A DNA stretch of 64,000 nt from Limiplasma sp031549415 (GCA_031549415.1 JAVBPU010000029.1:17361-81360), one strand, 5' to 3'. Counted from the stretch's first letter, positions 1 through 8,639 are shown. The notes: generated by a model from the letters alone, not told the origin. Program-made: numbers and translations.

Positions 1-1441
1 TATAGGCCTTGCCGCCACTTTCCTGCACGATGTTCACCGGCACAAACACTTGCTGCTCGCCGTCCAGAATCACCACGCCCTTGGCGCCTTTATACTCGTA
101 AATGGCCCCGGAGGGCACCAGCATGCAGTCCGCGTATTCTCCCAGCTCCGCTTGGCAATTGCGCATGTACAGCACGGGCAGCACATCCCCCATCACCGCC
201 AGGCGCACCAGCAAATCGCCGCCGGCACGGGTGAAGGAGCGCACCTGGGCGTTGACCACGGTGTTGGAAAACTGCTCCAGCATCAGCTTATGGGTGGAGC
301 CTTCCACCGGGTTCCAGGTGTTGTTTTTGATGAGCATCAGCACCGCATAATTGTTCTTTTTCACCAACCGGTAAATGTCCACCCGGCCCCGGGAGGCGGT
401 GGTGCCCTCCGGCCTTGTGCCGTTGATCATATCCCGCACCTCAGAGGGCGTATACTCCTCATACTTGGCCGGGGTCAGCGCGTGCTCGTATCCGTCCGTG
501 TAAAAGCTGACGATGCCCTCCTGAGCGGCAATTTTGGGCTTGATCCAACTGTCAATGCGCTGCTTTTGCGTGTTTTCATCGTCGAACAGGCGGTTGAGGC
601 GCATGTCCGAAGAATACTGGCTGCGAAAGAAATTCTGCCGCTGGGTGATGGCGGTGGCCAGGATCTTCTCCTGGTTGGTGAGGTTGCCCCGGGCGCCCTG
701 CACCAGGTTTCGCACCTCCAGGCCTTTTTCAATGACCTCGCTTTCCAGCCGGGTCATTTTGGGGTCATAGGTGGTTTCGCTTTTCAGCAACGTGCGCTGG
801 TAGTTCTTAATCTGGTCCCGAAAGTCCTGCAGGGCCAGCAATTCACGGGTGTTGTACCCTGTGGAGTACACGTTGCACACCTTCTGGTTCCGCGTGACCG
901 GCGTGCCCTCCTCGGCAATGTATTCAATGCTTTGCACGCCCTCATCATCATAGGACGTTTCCTCCCGCACGATCAGGGCCTCGCCACGGTAGTTGGTGCC
1001 CAGGGTTCCCATTTCAATCACCGCAGTGGTAGGGGCGCTTCCCCGGGTGTTTGTGTAAATAAACCAGGCCGCAAAGCCCACAACCCCCAGGACCAGCACC
1101 ACCTGCAAAAACTTGCCAAAGCCGCCCCTGCGGGCGGGTTTTTCCCGCTTGATTTTCTGGGCCCGCATCTCCTCCGGCACGCCCTGCATCTGTTGAATTT
1201 GCTGCATCCGCTGCTGCTGCATCTGGTAGACTTGCATCTGCCACTCCATCACCTGCTCCGGCGTGGCCTGGCTGCCTGCCATCCCCTGTTGCATCTGTTG
1301 CATCTGCTGCAATTGCTCCGGGGAAAGGGGCTGCTGAGGCATCCCATAGGCTTGCTGCCACTGGCTGAACTGCTCCGGCGTCAGCGGTGAAAGCGGCTGA
1401 TTGGGAGGTATGCCGTTGTTGCCCGTTCCATTCCCTTGCAT
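1..1441 (-). CDS. HlyD-like membrane-anchored protein (3' end cut by window edge)
   Basis: About 480 codons are visible and the C-terminus lies outside the window. The start ATG at 1441 follows a strong GGAAGGAGGCGGACT site. The N-terminal ~100 residues are rich in Gln, Met and Pro and probably cytoplasmic. One membrane segment lies at about residues 110-130 and is followed by a long extracytoplasmic part. That part resembles the HlyD/periplasmic-adaptor-like proteins of Clostridia: a lipoyl-type beta hairpin around 'GEALIVREETSYDDEG', then a coiled-coil stretch. Its role in a monoderm cell is unknown; these proteins are usually annotated as HlyD family only by fold. It lies 19 bp downstream of the sigma-factor gene on the same strand, so the two are probably cotranscribed. 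The family call is moderately secure and the function is not known. Confidence 0.7.
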   Translation of the reverse strand, partial: MQGNGTGNNGIPPNQPLSPLTPEQFSQWQQAYGMPQQPLSPEQLQQMQQMQQGMAGSQATPEQVMEWQMQVYQMQQQRMQQIQQMQGVPEEMRAQKIKREKPARRGGFGKFLQVVLVLGVVGFAAWFIYTNTRGSAPTTAVIEMGTLGTNYRGEALIVREETSYDDEGVQSIEYIAEEGTPVTRNQKVCNVYSTGYNTRELLALQDFRDQIKNYQRTLLKSETTYDPKMTRLESEVIEKGLEVRNLVQGARGNLTNQEKILATAITQRQNFFRSQYSSDMRLNRLFDDENTQKQRIDSWIKPKIAAQEGIVSFYTDGYEHALTPAKYEEYTPSEVRDMINGTRPEGTTASRGRVDIYRLVKKNNYAVLMLIKNNTWNPVEGSTHKLMLEQFSNTVVNAQVRSFTRAGGDLLVRLAVMGDVLPVLYMRNCQAELGEYADCMLVPSGAIYEYKGAKGVVILDGEQQVFVPVNIVQESGGKAY

Positions 1442-1460
1442 AGTCCGCCTCCTTCCACCC

Positions 1461-2195
1461 CTATGCGCCGCTTTGCTCCATGGCGCGCAAGCGGCTTAAA
1501 ATCCGCCGTTCCATCCGGGACACCTGCATTTGGGATACGCCCATCTGCTTGGCGGTCTCCCGCTGGCCCAGCTGCTCCTGGAACCGAAGCCGGATCAGCT
1601 TCCGCTCCGCATCATTCACTTTGCTCAAAACCCACTGCATCCATTCGCTGTCTTCCACCCGGTCAAAGCCCGCATCCATTTCGCCCAGCAGCGAGCCCAG
1701 CGTGCTGTCCTCTTCTCCCACCGGGCTTTCCAGCGACAGGGTTTCCCCCTGGTGGCGCAGGGTGAGCAGCATCAGCAGCTCGTCCGGAGAAATCTGCATG
1801 GCCTCCGCCAGCTCCTTGGCGCTGGGTTCCCGCATCTGCTCCTGGGAAAACCGGTCCCTTTCCTGCTGCATGTGAAATAGCTTCTGCCGCGCATCCCTGG
1901 GCATGCGCATGCTGCTGGCCTTGTCCCGCAAATAATTGCGCACGTCCCCCGTGATGGTGGGCACCGCGTAGGTCACAAAGCGGTACCCCCGCTCCGGCTC
2001 AAAACGCTCCAAGGCCTTGAGCAGCGCCATGCCCGCCACCTGTTGCAGATCCTCCAGCTCTACGCCCCGTCCGGCAAACCGCCGGGCCACTGCCTTCGCC
2101 AGGGGAAAGAACGCCTCAAACAAGCTGTCCCGCTGCTCTTGCCCCCGGTCCCTGGCATATTGCTCCCACAAAAGAGCCGTGTATTCGTCATTCAT
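1461..2195 (-). CDS. SigB/SigF/SigG-type RNA polymerase sigma factor
   Basis: A 244-residue alternative sigma factor. Region 2 is clear around residues 20-95 ('EDLQQVAGMALLKALERFEP', then 'YRFVTYAVPTITGDVRNYLRD'). Region 3 starts near 'REPSAKELAEAM'. Region 4 ends in a helix-turn-helix ('QRETAKQMGVSQMQVSRMER'). The 'VPTITGDVRNYLRD' stretch is typical of the B/F/G subfamily of general-stress and early sporulation factors. I chose ATG 2195, which has GGGAGGG just upstream, over GTG 2213, which lies inside the preceding gene. The preceding gene is an RsbW/SpoIIAB-like protein, which fits a sigma/anti-sigma pair. No spoIIAA or rsbV gene precedes it, so I do not assign it as sigF or sigB. Confidence 0.9.
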   Translation of the reverse strand: MNDEYTALLWEQYARDRGQEQRDSLFEAFFPLAKAVARRFAGRGVELEDLQQVAGMALLKALERFEPERGYRFVTYAVPTITGDVRNYLRDKASSMRMPRDARQKLFHMQQERDRFSQEQMREPSAKELAEAMQISPDELLMLLTLRHQGETLSLESPVGEEDSTLGSLLGEMDAGFDRVEDSEWMQWVLSKVNDAERKLIRLRFQEQLGQRETAKQMGVSQMQVSRMERRILSRLRAMEQSGA

Positions 2196-2209
2196 GGCTG
2201 CCCTCCCGC

Positions 2210-2599
2210 TCACACGGGCATCGAAAATTCGATGCAGCAGACTCCATCGTCATCGCAATGGATCTCCACGTCCGGCAGCAAAGTTTCCAAAATGCCACGG
2301 GTAATTTCCTTGTCTTGCGCCGCCTCGTGGGTCCTCTCTTCCCCACGCACGCCGCAAAACCGGCAGCAAAGCCTGCCCTCCTGCACCGTGGCCGCCAGAT
2401 GGAATTCCGTCAGCTTGACGGCTTGGTGCAGCATGCAATCGCAGACCTCGTCGGTAATGGTGCGCAAATCATCAATCATGTCCACGTCCAGGCCTGCCAC
2501 CATGCCAAAGCCGCTTAATGCCATGCGGGCCACCAGCACATATTCCATGTCTGCCGGCAAAGCCAGCGAAATGCCCTTTCCTGCTTGCTGCTTGTCCAT
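2210..2599 (-). CDS. RsbW/SpoIIAB-like anti-sigma factor with degenerate ATP site
   Basis: A 129-residue protein with GHKL/HATPase-like layout directly upstream of a B/F/G-type sigma gene. The start ATG 2599 follows GGAGGCGGAGGGA. Residues around 'DMIDDLRTITDEVCDCMLHQ' match the N-box helix, where family members usually have E-A-x-x-N; here the Asn position reads Asp. The usual G1 box (DxGxG) is not visible. The C-terminal 'ITRGILETLLPDVEIHCDDD' resembles the end of RsbW-like domains. By position it should bind and restrain the adjacent sigma factor. Whether it still binds ATP or has kinase activity is doubtful from sequence. No anti-anti-sigma gene is nearby. Confidence 0.7.
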   Translation of the reverse strand: MDKQQAGKGISLALPADMEYVLVARMALSGFGMVAGLDVDMIDDLRTITDEVCDCMLHQAVKLTEFHLAATVQEGRLCCRFCGVRGEERTHEAAQDKEITRGILETLLPDVEIHCDDDGVCCIEFSMPV

Positions 2600-2630
2600 T
2601 CCCTCCGCCTCCTCCCGCGAAATCCAACTT

Positions 2631-3392
2631 TTATCGTACCATATCCCAACATATTTTGGCAAGCAGCAGGCCCAAAACCACCAGCATCATGCCCCGTACA
2701 AAAGCGCCTCCTCTACGAATGGTGAGCTTGCTGCCCACAAAAGCGCCCAGCATGGCGCAAAGCCCCGCCGGAAGCCCCAGCAAAAACATCACGTCGCCCG
2801 TCAGCAACAGGCTGCAAAGCGCCGCCACGTTGCTGGCCAGGTTCACCACCTTGGCCGTTCCGCTGGCCATCACCGCTTCCTTGCCAAAGATGCGCATGAA
2901 CAGCAAAATCAAAAACGTGCCCGTACCCGGCCCAATCAGGCCGTCATAGAAGCCCACGGCGCAGCCAATGGCCACCGCGATCAGCAGCGTTGCCTTGGGG
3001 GAAAACACCCGGCCCGTACCCACCGGCTTCACCCCCCGCAGGGTGAAGACCGCCGCGATGGGGATGCACCCCAGCACCAGCCAGCGCACCACATCGGCGG
3101 GCAGCTGCTTCATCACCAGTGCGCCCAGGGCGCTGCAAACCAGGGCCCCTGCCGCTGCTGGCAGCGCCAGCTTCCAGTCGATTTGCCGAAAGCGCCCATA
3201 ATTATAGGCAGCCAGCGAGGTGCCCATGCCGGCGGCCAGCTTGTTGGTGCCCGCCGCCAGGGGAGGCGGCAGGCCCGCCAAATAATAGGCAGGCAGCGAA
3301 ATCAAGCCGCCGCCACCCGCAATGGAATCCACAAAGCCCGCCAGCAGCACCAGCGGGCAGACAATCAGCAGCATCTGGGGGGTTACCTGCAC
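2631..3392 (-). CDS. TauE/SafE (TSUP) family membrane permease
   Basis: A 253-residue polytopic protein with about seven or eight hydrophobic segments. The N-terminal 'GFVDSIAGGGGLISLPAYYL' and the internal half-repeat 'GFYDGLIGPGTGTFLILLFM' are the two glycine-rich signatures of the TauE/SafE (DUF81) family. These are proposed exporters or importers of small sulfur- or carbon-containing anions. The start is GTG 3392, preceded by AAGAAGGA at suitable spacing. The substrate cannot be read from sequence, and neighbours (a GT-C-like protein upstream, RsbW-like downstream) give no clue. Confidence 0.88.
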   Translation of the reverse strand: MQVTPQMLLIVCPLVLLAGFVDSIAGGGGLISLPAYYLAGLPPPLAAGTNKLAAGMGTSLAAYNYGRFRQIDWKLALPAAAGALVCSALGALVMKQLPADVVRWLVLGCIPIAAVFTLRGVKPVGTGRVFSPKATLLIAVAIGCAVGFYDGLIGPGTGTFLILLFMRIFGKEAVMASGTAKVVNLASNVAALCSLLLTGDVMFLLGLPAGLCAMLGAFVGSKLTIRRGGAFVRGMMLVVLGLLLAKICWDMVR

Positions 3393-3444
3393 CTGTATCG
3401 TCCTTCTTTACAAAGCAATGAAATAAAACTGCCGGAAGTGGGGA

Positions 3445-5064
3445 TTACGAGGCCGCGCCTTTGCGCCTTCCCTGGCACAGCACCAGCATGGACGGCAGGG
3501 AGACCGCCATGGAGAACTGGAAGAACCGCACATCATTGCCGCACAAAAGCAGCATGGTGCCCAGGTTGTACAGCAGCACCGGCAGGCAAAACAGCAGCGC
3601 CTGCGGACCTTCCCGGTGCAAGGCCCAAAGCCCGCAAACCAGCAGCAAGGCCATCTGTACGCCAATGTTTTCAAACAACCAGCGGAGGGGCGCAAAACGC
3701 ATGGGCGCTTCCAGCACGCCGACCAAAGTCCGCCCCAGCTGGTTCATCCGGGCGTCCTGGGCGGGGAAGGCTTCGATGTCGCCCGTATTGCGCACCGTGA
3801 CGGTCCCTTCGTTTTGCCCCGTCACATCCCACACCAAATCCGTCAGGCCGCAAACCGCCTCAAAGGCTGTGCGGGGGGCACGGGCTGCCGTGCGGACCGC
3901 CATGCCTAGCAGTTTTTCCGGGGGCACGCTGGTGATCTGCTCCCGGGGGTACTGAAACTTGATGGAATTATAGTCTCCCAGGCGGTAGTTGGCTTGCAGG
4001 GTTTCCTCGTCCGCCAGGCTGGTGAGAAACGCCTGGGTTTCCGCATCCATGGCCTCCGGGCTCTTCACCCGGGCGTCAAAAAGCACGGTCATAGGGATGC
4101 CGATGCTTTCCTCATAGGTGTTCCCAGGGCTGACAATGTCCAGCGCGCCATACAGCGGGCCCATCACCAGCAGCAAGCACAGCCCGGCCACCCCCGTCGC
4201 CAGCAGCAGGCCCTTCCTCTGCCGCCAGTAGCCTAGCAGCAGGCAGAGCAAGAGCGGCGCGGTAAAAAACGCGGCGTTATGCCGCACCAAAGTGGTGAAG
4301 GCCAGCACCAGCCCCAGCGCCACCGCATGGGGCCATTTTTTCAGCCAGTCCCCCCGGGAAACATACACATTCACCCCATAGGCGCACAGCAGCAGAGCCC
4401 CCATGGTCATGGCGTTGTCCTTCCACACATACATCATGGCGTTGCCCAAAATGCTGGACAGCACCATCAGCCCCTGCAGCGCCAGCAGCAAGCCCCGGGG
4501 CAGGCCATGGGCCGCCAGGGTACACACCAGGTAGGCCATGGCGGCGCTGAAAAACACCATTTGCAGCAGCACCAGCCAGGGGTACTGGTTCATCACCTGA
4601 AGCCCAAGCCACATCAGCAAGGTATGGAACACCGGATGCCAATGATTATACAGGCCGGTTTGCGCCTGGGTCCACTGGTTGTAGATGTCGTAGGAGACCC
4701 CGCCGGGATAATAGGCCAAAAACAGGCAACCCAGCACAAGAAGGCTCAGCCCCATGCTGATGCCAAAAAGCATAGGGCTGAGCTTGCTCTTTTTTGCTGT
4801 TATCCAGGGCAGGCCCTGCCGTGCTCGGCCGCAAAGCCAACAAAGGCCCAGGAACCATAAGGCCGCGTAGGCCAAAAACCACACCAGCGCAAAGGCGGTC
4901 TCCAGCTTGCCCTCAAAAAGGGCGCTGCCCGAAAGAAAGGTGACAAAGGACAGATACAGGGACAGGCACGCAGCGCAAACCAAAAACAAAATTTTGTGGG
5001 TCCGGCTTTTCCAGCCGTCCTCTGGCTGCCATTGGCGGGCCGCAGTCCTTCGGTCGTATGCCAT
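3445..5064 (-). CDS. GT-C-like multispanning membrane protein (DUF6020-like)
   Basis: A 539-residue protein with at least ten hydrophobic segments. An extracytoplasmic loop near residues 115-145 contains 'YPGGVSYDIYNQWTQAQTG' and 'NHWHPVFHTLLMW', the kind of Asp/His-bearing first loop seen in GT-C glycosyltransferases. A large soluble segment lies at about residues 310-450. The ATG follows AAAGGAGGGGCGCTT. It most resembles the uncharacterised Firmicutes family often called DUF6020, but I recall that from memory only. A role in transferring a sugar from a polyprenyl carrier at the cell surface is inference. Confidence 0.6.
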   Translation of the reverse strand: MAYDRRTAARQWQPEDGWKSRTHKILFLVCAACLSLYLSFVTFLSGSALFEGKLETAFALVWFLAYAALWFLGLCWLCGRARQGLPWITAKKSKLSPMLFGISMGLSLLVLGCLFLAYYPGGVSYDIYNQWTQAQTGLYNHWHPVFHTLLMWLGLQVMNQYPWLVLLQMVFFSAAMAYLVCTLAAHGLPRGLLLALQGLMVLSSILGNAMMYVWKDNAMTMGALLLCAYGVNVYVSRGDWLKKWPHAVALGLVLAFTTLVRHNAAFFTAPLLLCLLLGYWRQRKGLLLATGVAGLCLLLVMGPLYGALDIVSPGNTYEESIGIPMTVLFDARVKSPEAMDAETQAFLTSLADEETLQANYRLGDYNSIKFQYPREQITSVPPEKLLGMAVRTAARAPRTAFEAVCGLTDLVWDVTGQNEGTVTVRNTGDIEAFPAQDARMNQLGRTLVGVLEAPMRFAPLRWLFENIGVQMALLLVCGLWALHREGPQALLFCLPVLLYNLGTMLLLCGNDVRFFQFSMAVSLPSMLVLCQGRRKGAAS

Positions 5065-5094
5065 AAGCGCCCCTCCTTTGTGTGGAAAAAAGGT

Positions 5095-6414
5095 CTATCC
5101 CTTCACAAACTCGCTATAGATGGCATGGATGGAGGCTTCAAAGTCTTGATTGTCCACGCCCACCAAAATGCTCAGCTCGCTGGAACCCTGGTCGATCATC
5201 CTCACGTTCACCTTCTCCCGGCTGAGGGCTGTGAACAACCGGGCCGCCGTACCGGGGTTGTGCACCATGCCCCGGCCCACCGTGGCGATGAGGCCCATGT
5301 TATCGTAAATGGTCAAGGTATCCGGCGAGGTCAGCTCCATGATGCGGCTGATGACCTTCTCCTTTTTAGGGGCCAGCGCGGCGGTGGAGAGCACCACGCA
5401 AAGGGTGTCAATGCCCGTGGGCAGGTGTTCAAAGGAAAGCCCGGCTTCCTCGATGGCCAGCAGCACCCGGCGGCCAAAGCCCTTCTCCGCATTCATCATG
5501 GCCTTTTCCACGGAAACAACGGAAAAGCCCGTTTTCCCGGCGATGCCTGTGATGACATAGGGATTGGGCTCCTCCACCGCCCCATGGGTGATCATGGTGC
5601 CCCGGTGGTCCGGCTGGTTGGTGTTGCGGATATTGGTGGGAATTCCCGCCCGGTGCACCGGGAACACGCTGTCCTCATGCAGCACAGTGGCGCCCATGTA
5701 GGAAAGCTCCCGCAGTTCCCGGTAAGTAATGTTGGCAATGGGCTTCGCCCCTGGAACTACCCTGGGGTCCGCCATTAAAAAGCCGCTGACATCCGTCCAA
5801 TTTTCGTACATGTCCGCGTAGGCCGCCCGGGCCACAATGGCCCCGGAAATATCGCTGCCCCCACGGGAAAAGGTGTGGATGCCGCCGTCGGGAAAGCTGC
5901 CATAGAAGCCCGGGATGACGGCGGTGTCCACATCCTTCAGCGCCTCTGAAAGCACCGCCTGGGTCCGCTCGCTGTCAAAGCTTCCGTCCGTTTCAAAAAA
6001 AATCAAGTCCTTAGCATCCAGGAAGGGAAAGCCCAAGTAATCCGCCAGGATCAAGCCATTGAGGTACTCACCCCGGCTGGCGCAGTAATCCTTGCTGGCG
6101 CCCTGTTCCACCTGGCGGAGGATTTCGTCCAACTCAGTCCGCAGGTCCAAGGCCAGGTCCAGGGCTTTCACAATGTCCAAAAAGCGCTCCTCGATCAAAG
6201 CAAATGTAGGGCGGTAGTCCTTGCCTTCCTCTTTCAACTGATAAGTGCGGTATAAAAGATCGGTAATTTTCTCGTCTTCGTCAAAGCGACGCCCCGGGGC
6301 GCTTGGTACCACGTAACACCGCCTGATATCCATCCGTAAGATGTCGCGAACCTTTTGAAACTGACCGGCATCCGACAAGGAACTGCCGCCAAATTTCGCA
6401 ACGATCTTCCCCAA
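5095..6414 (-). CDS. lysC: Aspartate kinase
   Basis: A 439-residue aspartokinase, the first step from aspartate to lysine, threonine and methionine. The N-terminal 'KFGGSSLSDAGQF' is the kinase signature, and 'FSRGGSDISGAIVARA' marks the aspartate/ATP site. Two ACT-like regions fill the C-terminus ('TGFSVVSVEKAMMN', 'MGLIATVGRGM'), implying feedback regulation by an amino acid. I chose TTG 6414 because GGGAGGGATCATGT precedes it and the protein then begins directly at the conserved 'GKIVAKFGG'. The longer upstream reading adds a nonconserved tail and crosses the promoter. The gene appears monocistronic behind its own promoter. Confidence 0.95.
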   Translation of the reverse strand: MGKIVAKFGGSSLSDAGQFQKVRDILRMDIRRCYVVPSAPGRRFDEDEKITDLLYRTYQLKEEGKDYRPTFALIEERFLDIVKALDLALDLRTELDEILRQVEQGASKDYCASRGEYLNGLILADYLGFPFLDAKDLIFFETDGSFDSERTQAVLSEALKDVDTAVIPGFYGSFPDGGIHTFSRGGSDISGAIVARAAYADMYENWTDVSGFLMADPRVVPGAKPIANITYRELRELSYMGATVLHEDSVFPVHRAGIPTNIRNTNQPDHRGTMITHGAVEEPNPYVITGIAGKTGFSVVSVEKAMMNAEKGFGRRVLLAIEEAGLSFEHLPTGIDTLCVVLSTAALAPKKEKVISRIMELTSPDTLTIYDNMGLIATVGRGMVHNPGTAARLFTALSREKVNVRMIDQGSSELSILVGVDNQDFEASIHAIYSEFVKG

Positions 6415-6463
6415 ACATGATCCCTCCCGCTCCTGCGGAGGCTCAACGTCCTCACAAAATAAC

Positions 6464-6493
6464 ATTTTATCCTAACCGACGCGACAAAGTCAA
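6464..6493 (-). promoter_or_regulatory. Predicted sigma-A promoter of lysC
   Basis: On the minus strand TTGACT (6488-6493) is separated by 18 bp from TAAAAT (6464-6469), about 50 bp upstream of the TTG start. I see no lysine-riboswitch fold in the short leader. Confidence 0.6.
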
Positions 6494-6589
6494 TCCCCGT
6501 TCCATGCGGGCCCGCAAGTGAATCAGAACCATTCCTCTATCATCTCCCCATCAGGATGCTCCATCCTATGCTAGCCCGCCCGGTCTGTG

Positions 6590-7138
6590 TCACTTCTGCC
6601 CGGCCAGCCAGTCCTCCCGAAGAACGCTCATCATGCCAATGTCGCAAAAGGCGCCGTCCCTGAAATAGGCGTGCCTTTTGACCCCTTCCGCCACAAAGCC
6701 CGCTTTTTCGTAGCAGCGTAGCGCCTGGCGGTTGCCCATGTCCACCGTCAGCTCCACCCTCTCCAGCCCCAGGGTCAAAAAAGAGTGGCGCAGCAACAGC
6801 CCCAGGGCCTCTGTGCCAACGCCCCGGCCCCGGTTGGCGGCGTTACCGATCACCATGCCCAGCTCTCCGCAGCGCAGCTTCCAGTCCAGCCGGAACAAAT
6901 CCAGCTGGCCCAGGTAGGCCTCCGTAGTCTTTTCCGCAATCACAAAATTGCAGGCCATATGGCTGCTTTCCAACATGCGGTCCATAAACTGCTGGGTATC
7001 CACCATGCTTTGCGCGGGCCAAAAAAGGGTGCTCAAATACTTTGTAGTCTCCTGGTCATTGACCCATTTGCGGATCTCTGGCACATCCTCTTGCCGGTAC
7101 TCTCGCAGCATTACGGTTTCACCAATCACTCTGGGCAT
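6590..7138 (-). CDS. GNAT family N-acetyltransferase (RimJ/RimL type)
   Basis: A 182-residue acetyltransferase. The acetyl-CoA loop 'NRGRGVGTEALGLLLRH' (Q/R-x-x-G-x-G/A) lies at about residues 99-115. It is followed by the family's 'ELTVDMGNRQALRCYEKAGF', where the N..A..YEK.GF motif closes the fold. This is the RimJ/RimL-like branch that acetylates protein N-termini, antibiotics or small amines; the substrate is not readable. The ATG follows AAGGAGCGACGCA. It heads the minus-strand gap before lysC and follows the TM2 gene by 26 bp, so the two may share a transcript. Confidence 0.85.
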   Translation of the reverse strand: MPRVIGETVMLREYRQEDVPEIRKWVNDQETTKYLSTLFWPAQSMVDTQQFMDRMLESSHMACNFVIAEKTTEAYLGQLDLFRLDWKLRCGELGMVIGNAANRGRGVGTEALGLLLRHSFLTLGLERVELTVDMGNRQALRCYEKAGFVAEGVKRHAYFRDGAFCDIGMMSVLREDWLAGQK

Positions 7139-7164
7139 TGCGTCGCTCCTTTATTTGCGTCGGA

Positions 7165-7572
7165 TCAGGACAGCAGCAGGCCGTCCCGGTCCCTGAAATA
7201 GCCAAACAAAATACTGAAAAAGTCCACTGTGGCGCCGATGAAAAAGACTCCTCCGGTCAGAAGATAAAACACCCCGCTGGCGATCTTTCCCGTGTAAAAA
7301 CGGTGCAAGCCAGCGGCCCCGCCCAACAGGCACAACAACAAAGCCAGCCAACGGCTTTTGGGCGAGCGCTCCCGGACATAAATCGTCTTATGAATGGTCT
7401 GATAGACCACCTGTGGCTCCGGCATTTCCCTTTGTAAAGCCTGGGGGTCCCGCTCCTTCTCCTCCCGGCTATGGCGCGGTTCCTCCACCGTCACAAAAAC
7501 CGTGCCGCCACAGGCCGGACATTTGCGGTCCGTTGGAAAGACACGGCTTTTGCAGTATGCGCAAATGAACAC
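7165..7572 (-). CDS. Zinc-ribbon plus TM2-domain membrane protein
   Basis: A 135-residue protein. An N-terminal four-cysteine ribbon (C-x2-C at residues 4-7, C-x2-C near residues 18-21) is followed by a charged linker and a TM2 domain: two membrane helices with 'GAAGLHRFYTGK' between them and 'FFSILFGYFRD' at the end. TM2 proteins are widespread and mostly uncharacterised. The start is GTG 7572, with GAGGGAG upstream at proper spacing. It is 33 bp downstream of the ruvX fusion gene on the same strand. Confidence 0.85.
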   Translation of the reverse strand: MFICAYCKSRVFPTDRKCPACGGTVFVTVEEPRHSREEKERDPQALQREMPEPQVVYQTIHKTIYVRERSPKSRWLALLLCLLGGAAGLHRFYTGKIASGVFYLLTGGVFFIGATVDFFSILFGYFRDRDGLLLS

Positions 7573-7605
7573 AGAAAACTCCCTCTCGCTTCCTATGGAT
7601 GGCGC

Positions 7606-8382
7606 TTATTCCTCGTCGTCCTCGGAGTCCCCGTCCTCTTCGGCCATCTCCTCGGCGTCCTGCTCTTCCATGGCAGCCATGCATTTATCAAAAACGGTTT
7701 TCAGCTCATTTTCATCCTCAATGGTCACGTAGGTGTCTTCCCCGTTTTCATCCTGCACAATTTTCAGGATGATGGCCTCGCCTTCCATGCAGTCTTCCAA
7801 ATCCTCCACGGCTTCCAGCACCACGTAATAGCTGCCCTCGTGCTCAAGGGTCATCAAATGCTCAAAATCCACATCATTCCCCTGCTCATCCTGCAACTGA
7901 ATAATGTTCTCCCTCTGCTCGTCCATAGGCTCCTCATTTCTCCCCAACGGGGCTGGTTGCTTGTATCGCTGGGCGGCCAGCCACTGCTCCAAAATCACGG
8001 CGGCGGCCACCTTATCCACGGTCTGCTTGCGCTGCTCCCGGCGCATGTTGCCGCTGACCAGGGCTTTTTCAGCGGTGACAGTGGTGAGGCGTTCGTCCTG
8101 GTAGGATACCTGAAGCCCCGCCTGCTGCAAAACTTCTCCAAAAGCCATGGCCTTTTCCGCCTGTTTGCCCTGGGTGCCGTCCATGTTCAGCGGCAAGCCC
8201 AGCAGCACATGCCGGGTCTCATACTGCTGGCAGAGGGACAGCACATACCGGCTGTCCGGCCCATACCCCACCCGGCGGTACACTTCCAGGGGCTGGGCAA
8301 TGGTGCCTGTGGGGTCGGAGACCGCCACGCCGATGCGCACGTCCCCCACATCCAGCGCGATCACGCGCCGACTTTGACCCAT
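7606..8382 (-). CDS. ruvX: RuvX/YqgF-DUF1292 fusion protein
   Basis: A 258-residue open frame combining two normally separate proteins. Residues 1-138 are RuvX/YqgF, an RNase H-fold nuclease implicated in Holliday junction resolution and 16S rRNA maturation: 'ALDVGDVRIGVAVSDPTG', 'LGLPLNMDG', 'DERLTTVTAEKAL' and 'VDKVAAAVILE' give the catalytic acidic residues. Residues 153-258 match the DUF1292/YrzB family: an acidic domain with 'LEHEGSYYVVLEAVED' and a very acidic tail. In many Firmicutes these are adjacent genes in the order ireB-ruvX-DUF1292, which is kept here. No stop separates them. An internal ATG at 7926 has GAGGAGCCT directly upstream, so a free DUF1292 protein may also be made. Confidence 0.85.
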   Translation of the reverse strand: MGQSRRVIALDVGDVRIGVAVSDPTGTIAQPLEVYRRVGYGPDSRYVLSLCQQYETRHVLLGLPLNMDGTQGKQAEKAMAFGEVLQQAGLQVSYQDERLTTVTAEKALVSGNMRREQRKQTVDKVAAAVILEQWLAAQRYKQPAPLGRNEEPMDEQRENIIQLQDEQGNDVDFEHLMTLEHEGSYYVVLEAVEDLEDCMEGEAIILKIVQDENGEDTYVTIEDENELKTVFDKCMAAMEEQDAEEMAEEDGDSEDDEE

Positions 8383-8387
8383 CTGCC

Positions 8388-8639
8388 TCAGCCGTCCATT
8401 CTTTTCAAATAGACCCGTACCAATTCCTCCACGATCTCATCCCGCTCCAGGCGGCATATGAGGCTGCGGGCTTGCCCGTAGCTGGTGATATAGGTGGGGT
8501 CTCCGGAGATGATGTACCCCACCAACTGCGTCACCGGGTCATACCCCTTGGCTTGCAGGGCACGGTACACATGCTCCAAAATATCGCTGGCGCGCTGGCT
8601 TCCCTCCACGATGGGCGAGAACTTGGTCGTGCCGTTCAT
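8388..8639 (-). CDS. ireB: IreB family regulatory phosphoprotein
   Basis: An 83-residue protein of the IreB/YrzL (DUF965) family. The conserved core 'ALQAKGYDPVTQLVGYIISG' and 'DPTYITSYGQAR' is clear. In Enterococcus IreB is phosphorylated by the PASTA kinase IreK and affects cephalosporin tolerance. A PASTA kinase/phosphatase pair is also present in this window (26467-29057), so the partner set is complete. I chose ATG 8639, with AAGGTGA 5 bp upstream; an upstream in-frame ATG at about 8690 would add nonconserved residues. It ends 5 bp before the ruvX start. Confidence 0.92.
   Translation of the reverse strand: MNGTTKFSPIVEGSQRASDILEHVYRALQAKGYDPVTQLVGYIISGDPTYITSYGQARSLICRLERDEIVEELVRVYLKRMDG

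Noticed and set aside
50..1390. A 446-codon plus-strand open frame
   Set aside because: It is the antisense shadow of the HlyD-like gene; His/Leu/Gln-rich translation and no ribosome site. The GC-rich minus-strand genes here leave many long antisense frames.
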